Assembly: GCA_937897315.1 (NCBI GenBank)
Contig: CALCNS010000106.1
Location: 1 to 9,164 of the forward strand
DNA: 9,164 nucleotides
Direction of reading: 5' to 3'
DNA from: an uncultured Bacillota bacterium
GTDB taxonomy: Bacteria > Bacillota > JAAYKD01
Shown: positions 5,119 through 9,164 of the stretch, piece after piece
How positions within the stretch are numbered: the stretch's first letter is position 1
Layout of the letters: each line of letters opens with the position of its first letter
Position numbers and translations under genes: made by a program
The notes under the pieces: model-generated
Seen by the model: only the letters and a program-made list of their open reading frames with translations
Databases searched by the model: none
Told to the model about the DNA's origin: nothing

Positions 5119-6818
5119 ACTTTCACCTCCATAGGTCTTCCGCGTAAGTCGACGATAACCCCGCACTTGCCACCCCTTACATGCAACTTTTGGAATCTCA
5201 GGGGCCACTTGGTTTCGCCATGGGCAATCACTTCCAGGGTTGCCTGTTCGGTCTCAGAAAGATCCATAAAATTCAACCTACCCCAGTAAAACGTCTGTTC
5301 AAATCGATGGCCGGCGGAAGTTGTTCCACGTAGAGTGAGCCCCGGTTGACCCTTTTTTCCAAAGCCTTTCGGTGCCAGCACCGTACCTAAGGGAATTAAA
5401 CATTCCGTCTCCAATAGATCAATCGCACCTTGCTCATCGATTTTGGAAAACACGCCCAAATGAGGAAGCATAAAAACCGAATCGACCATTAATTCAACCA
5501 CTCCTGTGGGCTGAAAGGCATCGATAAGCATCACAGCTGCATCTTTTCGGTTCGGAGCGTTCGACAAAACCCCTCCGGAGCCAATGATCAAATCAAAATC
5601 TTCAATCGTCAAAGATCGAACCGCTTCGGAAGCTTGGGCTAAGGTTTGCCCAAATCTTAATAAAGTGGGCTTTTGAATCTTCGCAATCTGCTGATGATCT
5701 TCAAAAGATAGCCTCAACGCCTCTCTGGCGACGGCTTGTTCTGTGAGCAATTCCTCTTTTGTGGCAGGAAGATCGGTCGGATAAATAAGCTTAGTGCCGA
5801 TGAGAATCATCATATCTTCTTCGGTTAAAAGACCTTGCGGGAGCCAACGTGCAATATTCTCAGCCCCGGCTGTGGAAGCAACATGACCAATACTATAACT
5901 CATACCAAAATTAGCACTAACGCTACGCATATAATTTCCCTGTACAACTGAAAACACATCGGTGGTCGCCCCACCAATGTCAACACACAGTATATTCTTC
6001 TTTTCTCTTATGGCATAACGAGTGAGTATTTCGCCTACGGCCGTTGGGGTTGGCATAATATCGGTAGTCGTTACTTCTTTCAGTTTTGCATAGCCGGGTG
6101 CATGAGACATCACATGCTCAATAAACAACTCATGAATCGCTTCTCTCGTGGGACTCAAATTTTCATCCTGAAACGAAGGTCGTAGATTATCGACCACCTT
6201 AATGGCATAACGATCCCCCAACAAGTCATGAACTAAATCCACTGCCTTCGAGGTTCCGGCATAAATAATCGGTAGCGCATAGTGGTATCCAAATTTGGGT
6301 TTAGGCTGGGCAGAACGAATGAAATCGCACATCTCAATCAGAAACGAACCGGGTTCTGCCAGGTCTACTCCCCCCGATAAAAGAATCATGTCGGGACGCA
6401 AGGTCCGAAGCCGTTCCAGCCGTTGGTATAGACTTCTGCCATCGTCGGCAGCAAACACATCGAGCAAAATAGCGCCGCCGCCCAATGCTGCCCGTTGTGC
6501 ACTTTCGGCAGATATTTTCCCCACGTGACCACAAACAACCATCTGTAAGCCACCACCTGCAGAACTGGTGGAAAGGTAGGGGATGTTTGTCTTCAGTTCT
6601 TGTCCCTCAACAGTAAAAAAATTGATATTGCTGCGGTCTCGTAACTTTGTAAAGGCGTTAATAACACCAATCATAACGTTTGCATACGGAGCTTCCACAG
6701 TGGTGGCAGCTTCTCCTTTTGCTACAAACCGCCACGAATTCTCAACTTTTTCAAATAACAGCGCTTTCGTTGTTGTGCTACCCACATCGGTCACAACGAA
6801 TTGTGTTTGTTGAACCAT
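5085..6818 (-). CDS. glmL-like: MutL/GlmL-family protein (ASKHA-fold accessory protein of B12-dependent mutases)
   Basis: A 577-residue protein of the actin/sugar-kinase/Hsp70 fold. The phosphate-1 loop D-V-G-S-T-T-T-K is at 11-18, the second nucleotide loop D-I-G-G-A-T-T-D at 280-287, and glycine-rich turns at LLSGGVDL (146-153) and IGSGGVLSN (412-420). This matches MutL/GlmL, proteins encoded beside adenosylcobalamin-dependent glutamate, ornithine or lysine mutases and thought to assist them. It is not the DNA mismatch-repair MutL. Here no mutase gene is nearby; two unknown genes follow with overlaps. The ATG at 6818 is chosen because GAGGTGAT (6823-6830) sits just upstream; the GTG three codons earlier (6827) lies within that site. 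The family call is firm, but the partner enzyme is unknown. Confidence 0.9.
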   Translation of the reverse strand: MVQQTQFVVTDVGSTTTKALLFEKVENSWRFVAKGEAATTVEAPYANVMIGVINAFTKLRDRSNINFFTVEGQELKTNIPYLSTSSAGGGLQMVVCGHVGKISAESAQRAALGGGAILLDVFAADDGRSLYQRLERLRTLRPDMILLSGGVDLAEPGSFLIEMCDFIRSAQPKPKFGYHYALPIIYAGTSKAVDLVHDLLGDRYAIKVVDNLRPSFQDENLSPTREAIHELFIEHVMSHAPGYAKLKEVTTTDIMPTPTAVGEILTRYAIREKKNILCVDIGGATTDVFSVVQGNYMRSVSANFGMSYSIGHVASTAGAENIARWLPQGLLTEEDMMILIGTKLIYPTDLPATKEELLTEQAVAREALRLSFEDHQQIAKIQKPTLLRFGQTLAQASEAVRSLTIEDFDLIIGSGGVLSNAPNRKDAAVMLIDAFQPTGVVELMVDSVFMLPHLGVFSKIDEQGAIDLLETECLIPLGTVLAPKGFGKKGQPGLTLRGTTSAGHRFEQTFYWGRLNFMDLSETEQATLEVIAHGETKWPLRFQKLHVRGGKCGVIVDLRGRPMEVKVCRNTELFDEK

Positions 6819-6832
6819 ACTGATCACCTCAT

Positions 6833-6854
6833 AGCACTCAATTCATTTAGTGCT
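6833..6854. promoter_or_regulatory. Inverted repeat in the leader of the MutL operon
   Basis: AGCACT (6833-6838) and AGTGCT (6849-6854) are perfect inverted repeats with a 10-base spacer, in the 59-base gap between the MFS gene and mutL. The repeat ends two bases before the mutL ribosome binding site. It could be an operator or a leader hairpin that affects translation. There is no U tract, so it is not a terminator, and no convincing promoter was found in this gap. Confidence 0.4.
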
Positions 6855-6877
6855 GTTTAAAACTCTTTTATACCTTT

Positions 6878-8104
6878 TCAACTTCTTCGTAATTTTTTCA
6901 TGAAATAGCCACTCATCGTTACCACCGATGCAATCGCACCGAACAAACTGATGACTTGCCACGCGGGTAATACATCTCCGGCAAATCCTGCCGCAACGGT
7001 TCCAACCGGATTCAACGCCGTCGATAACATCGTTCTGAAAGAATACACTCTTCCTCGCATTTCATCGGCAACCTCTCTTTGGTAAATAACCGAAGAGCAC
7101 ATGCCGCTGATCATCCCTCCTGTTAATCCCAAGGCGTACAGAAACATCGATAGCGGCAAATTCGTGCTCATCCCTAGGAACATTTGAGATAACGTCATAA
7201 CCAGACAACTGCTAATCAATAACACGCCGACCCTGTCGACCTTCTTTACGAAAGTAATCAAGAATGAGACAATTAACCCCGCCACACTCGCGGCTGTTGC
7301 CATGGCAGCAAAATCGCCGACTCCCCCTAAGCGTTCGGTAACATAAAACGGCAAGAGCAGGTTTTTGGCAGAACCCATAAAGTTAGCAAAGGAGAATAGG
7401 AACATTAATTGCATGATGACAGTGTGGTGTTTGATATACTTCAGAGCTTCCACAATATTCTTTAATGCATAAGGTTTTTCGGTTCGGTGATGATTCAAAT
7501 ATTCTTCCTTTGCTGAAACACCAAACAGAGAGATACAAGAGCACAAGTACAGAAAGCCCTTCAAAAAGAATACATAACTGTAGTTGAACTTTGCTAAAGT
7601 CAAAGCAGCCAGCGCAGGTCCAAGCAGAGTACCGCCCCTTAAAAACCCCTGTTTCATTGCATTGGCTTGTGTTAGCAACTCTTTCTCAACAAGATTGGGA
7701 ATAATCGCTTCCGAAGCCGGTTGGTAAAATGCATTGGTTGCGGAATTAATGAAATAGTAGCTTGCCAGTAGATAGACATTTGCTTTTCTGGTCAGCAGAA
7801 ATATGCCCACGAGTATGGAGAACACAGCGTTGGCGAACTGTGACCATTGCATCACTTTTTTTCTGCTGAATTGGTCCAGAATATTTCCAGCAAACGGCAA
7901 CAATAAATAAGTAGGCAAGTAGCTTGCGAGGTAGGTTAATCCGGCTTTCGATGTAGACCCGGTTGTCTCTTTCAATAACCACATGACCGCCAATGATGCA
8001 ACTGAGGTCCCCAAGGTTGAGAGTAAGTTCCCCGATAAGAAAATCAATAGACCTTGGTTTTTCCATATGTTGCCCTGCATTGATTCTTGAGTATCTGGTT
8101 TCAT
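6878..8104 (-). CDS. MFS efflux transporter, macrolide/enterobactin exporter-like group
   Basis: A 408-residue integral membrane protein of the length and hydrophobicity expected for 12 helices. Helices start at about residues 18, 55, 88 and 110. The motif-A loop after the second helix is G-x-x-L-D-Q-F-S-R-K-K (73-83). A central loop with HHRTEKPYALKNIVEAL (205-221) separates the halves. ADEMRGRVYSF (346-356) is the second-half cytoplasmic loop typical of the MFS_3 group that includes Mef macrolide pumps and EntS. It probably exports a small lipophilic compound by proton antiport; the substrate is unknown. The ATG at 8104 has only a weak site (GTAGGG, 7-8 bases away); the next ATG (residue 9) has none. 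Base composition is more AT-rich than the MutL operon. The adjacent XRE regulator upstream may control it. Confidence 0.88.
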   Translation of the reverse strand: MKPDTQESMQGNIWKNQGLLIFLSGNLLSTLGTSVASLAVMWLLKETTGSTSKAGLTYLASYLPTYLLLPFAGNILDQFSRKKVMQWSQFANAVFSILVGIFLLTRKANVYLLASYYFINSATNAFYQPASEAIIPNLVEKELLTQANAMKQGFLRGGTLLGPALAALTLAKFNYSYVFFLKGFLYLCSCISLFGVSAKEEYLNHHRTEKPYALKNIVEALKYIKHHTVIMQLMFLFSFANFMGSAKNLLLPFYVTERLGGVGDFAAMATAASVAGLIVSFLITFVKKVDRVGVLLISSCLVMTLSQMFLGMSTNLPLSMFLYALGLTGGMISGMCSSVIYQREVADEMRGRVYSFRTMLSTALNPVGTVAAGFAGDVLPAWQVISLFGAIASVVTMSGYFMKKLRRS

Positions 8105-8122
8105 ACGATACCCTACTTTCTA

Positions 8123-8153
8123 TAAATACCAGAGTTACAATTGTTTAGGTCAA
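8123..8153 (-). promoter_or_regulatory. Possible promoter of the MFS gene
   Basis: On the minus strand TTGACC (8148-8153) is followed after 19 bases by an extended -10-like TGGTATTTA (TATTTA at 8123-8128). The spacing is long and the -10 poor, so this is tentative. The -35 overlaps the U tract of the upstream terminator. Confidence 0.3.
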
Positions 8154-8191
8154 AAAAAGAAACTACCTGTATCATAGTTGACACAGGTAGT
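8152..8191 (-). terminator. Intrinsic terminator of the XRE regulator gene
   Basis: On the minus strand a 13-bp stem (arms 8179-8191 and 8162-8174, with one G-U pair) and a 4-base loop ACTA is followed by UUUCUUUUUUU. It starts 30 bases after the regulator's stop codon and separates it transcriptionally from the MFS gene. Confidence 0.93.
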
Positions 8192-8221
8192 ATTGTAAAT
8201 TATAACCTCTTTAACTAACCC

Positions 8222-9163
8222 TTAAACTTGTTTGTCAAGCCTTTTTAACCTGTTTTTCAAGCTTTTTCTCGCTTGCATTGCATCATATCCATCTTTAGCA
8301 TATTCCTCTGGTAGCCAATTAATAGAATCTTTTAGGATCTCAACAATCTGTCCGAAATCCTGCTTTTGTAGTAAGATACGATATAAGACTTCGTGTGCTC
8401 TGATTACAATTTCCGAACTGTAACTCGTACGGTTTTTCATTATCGTCCGCAAATCATTCATGGCTTCATCCAATTCTCCAGAAATCCATTTACATTCCGC
8501 TAGAAGAATATCCAGTTCTTTTGATGGGTATTCTTCTCTTGTTTCCTTGCACAAGTTCAAAGCCTCTGTACTGTGATCTGTCAACAATAAGCCATTTATC
8601 TGTTTATATTTAGTAAGAAAAGAGGGGTTGTTTTCGGAATCATGTTTTAATTGAGCCAAAACCACCGTTCCACCTTGAAAAAAAATTTGCAGTTGTAGTT
8701 TTTGACGATGCATTCGCAGAGCTAAGGATTGATTATGCTCGCCAAAGTCTTGTATAAGGGTATCCAAGCGGCTCATCAATTCACGGGATTGATGCATGAT
8801 ATGCGTCATTTCCATGGAAACTAATCTGAACTCCATTTCCGTATCTAGTTTTACTTCATCTGAGAGCTTAATCAAATCTACAGCTCTTGAATATTCTTCT
8901 AAGTCTAAGTCAAAGAAGTATTTTGTCATAGATTGCGTGATCTGATCTTTGCTACCATATCTCATGATATGGTCTATGGTGGTGTTAAGCGCCTTTGCCA
9001 GTGACGGTAGCAATTCACTCGCCGGTAAATTTCTACCTTGTTCCCAATTATATACAGATGTACTTGTTACTCCCAATTGAGACGCGAGCTCACTTGGTGA
9101 CAGGTTCCTATTCTCTCTCAATTCTCGAATTCTATTACCAATAAGTTGCTTCAAACAATCCAT
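8222..9163 (-). CDS. XRE-family transcriptional regulator with a TPR-like C-terminal region
   Basis: The 313-residue reading starts with a Cro/C1-type helix-turn-helix at 7-66: IGNRIRELRENRNLSPSELA, then the recognition helix TSTSVYNWEQGRNLP (33-47). Residues 80-310 are almost wholly helical with TPR-like spacing, for example YKQINGLLLTDHSTEALNLC (186-205) and LLAECKWISGELDEAMNDL (220-238). This architecture occurs in peptide-sensing regulators (Rgg/PlcR/NprR type) and other XRE-TPR proteins, so a ligand- or peptide-responsive DNA-binding role is plausible but not shown. The ATG at 9163 is at the window edge, so the ribosome binding site and any further upstream start cannot be seen. It lies head-to-tail upstream of the MFS gene and has its own terminator. 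Confidence 0.88.
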   Translation of the reverse strand: MDCLKQLIGNRIRELRENRNLSPSELASQLGVTSTSVYNWEQGRNLPASELLPSLAKALNTTIDHIMRYGSKDQITQSMTKYFFDLDLEEYSRAVDLIKLSDEVKLDTEMEFRLVSMEMTHIMHQSRELMSRLDTLIQDFGEHNQSLALRMHRQKLQLQIFFQGGTVVLAQLKHDSENNPSFLTKYKQINGLLLTDHSTEALNLCKETREEYPSKELDILLAECKWISGELDEAMNDLRTIMKNRTSYSSEIVIRAHEVLYRILLQKQDFGQIVEILKDSINWLPEEYAKDGYDAMQARKSLKNRLKRLDKQV

Positions 9164-9164
9164 C

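Noticed and set aside
5085..6818. DNA mismatch repair MutL
   Set aside because: The motifs are of the ASKHA fold (DVGSTTTK, DIGGATTD), not the GHKL ATPase motifs of mismatch-repair MutL.
7746..8066. 106-codon minus-strand open frame in another frame
   Set aside because: It sits wholly inside the MFS gene and shows no start site or recognisable protein.

Overview
The window looks like chromosomal DNA from an anaerobic member of the Bacillota (Clostridia-like). The grounds are a SAM-I (S-box) riboswitch in front of metK, strong GGAGG-type ribosome binding sites, consensus SigA-type promoters, intrinsic terminators with long U tracts, and a MutL/GlmL-type ASKHA protein of the kind found beside B12-dependent aminomutases in amino-acid fermenters. 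The exact genus cannot be read from the sequence.

Left edge (1-355): the first codons of metK on the minus strand, its leader with a SAM-I aptamer and intrinsic terminator, and a consensus promoter. Next to it is a 41-base near-perfect palindrome that abuts the smpB stop codon.

Housekeeping operon (356-2159, minus strand): ung (uracil-DNA glycosylase), tdk (thymidine kinase) and smpB (trans-translation factor), each separated by 18 bases. Its promoter overlaps, back to back, the promoter of a plus-strand GNAT acetyltransferase gene (2270-3238) that carries an extra C-terminal domain.

MutL operon (3257-6818, minus strand): a 577-residue MutL/GlmL-like ATPase-fold protein, then a 361-residue protein with repeated lipoyl-like half motifs (34-base overlap), then a 259-residue protein of unknown family (ATGA overlap). 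The tight overlaps suggest co-translation and a joint role. No mutase gene lies in the window, so this trio is the best candidate for something undescribed.

Right edge (6878-9163, minus strand): an AT-richer pair, an MFS drug-efflux-like transporter and an XRE-type regulator with a long helical (TPR-like) C-terminal region, separated by a strong intrinsic terminator. This looks like an accessory regulator-transporter module.

No tRNA, rRNA, tmRNA, CRISPR array or transposase was recognised.
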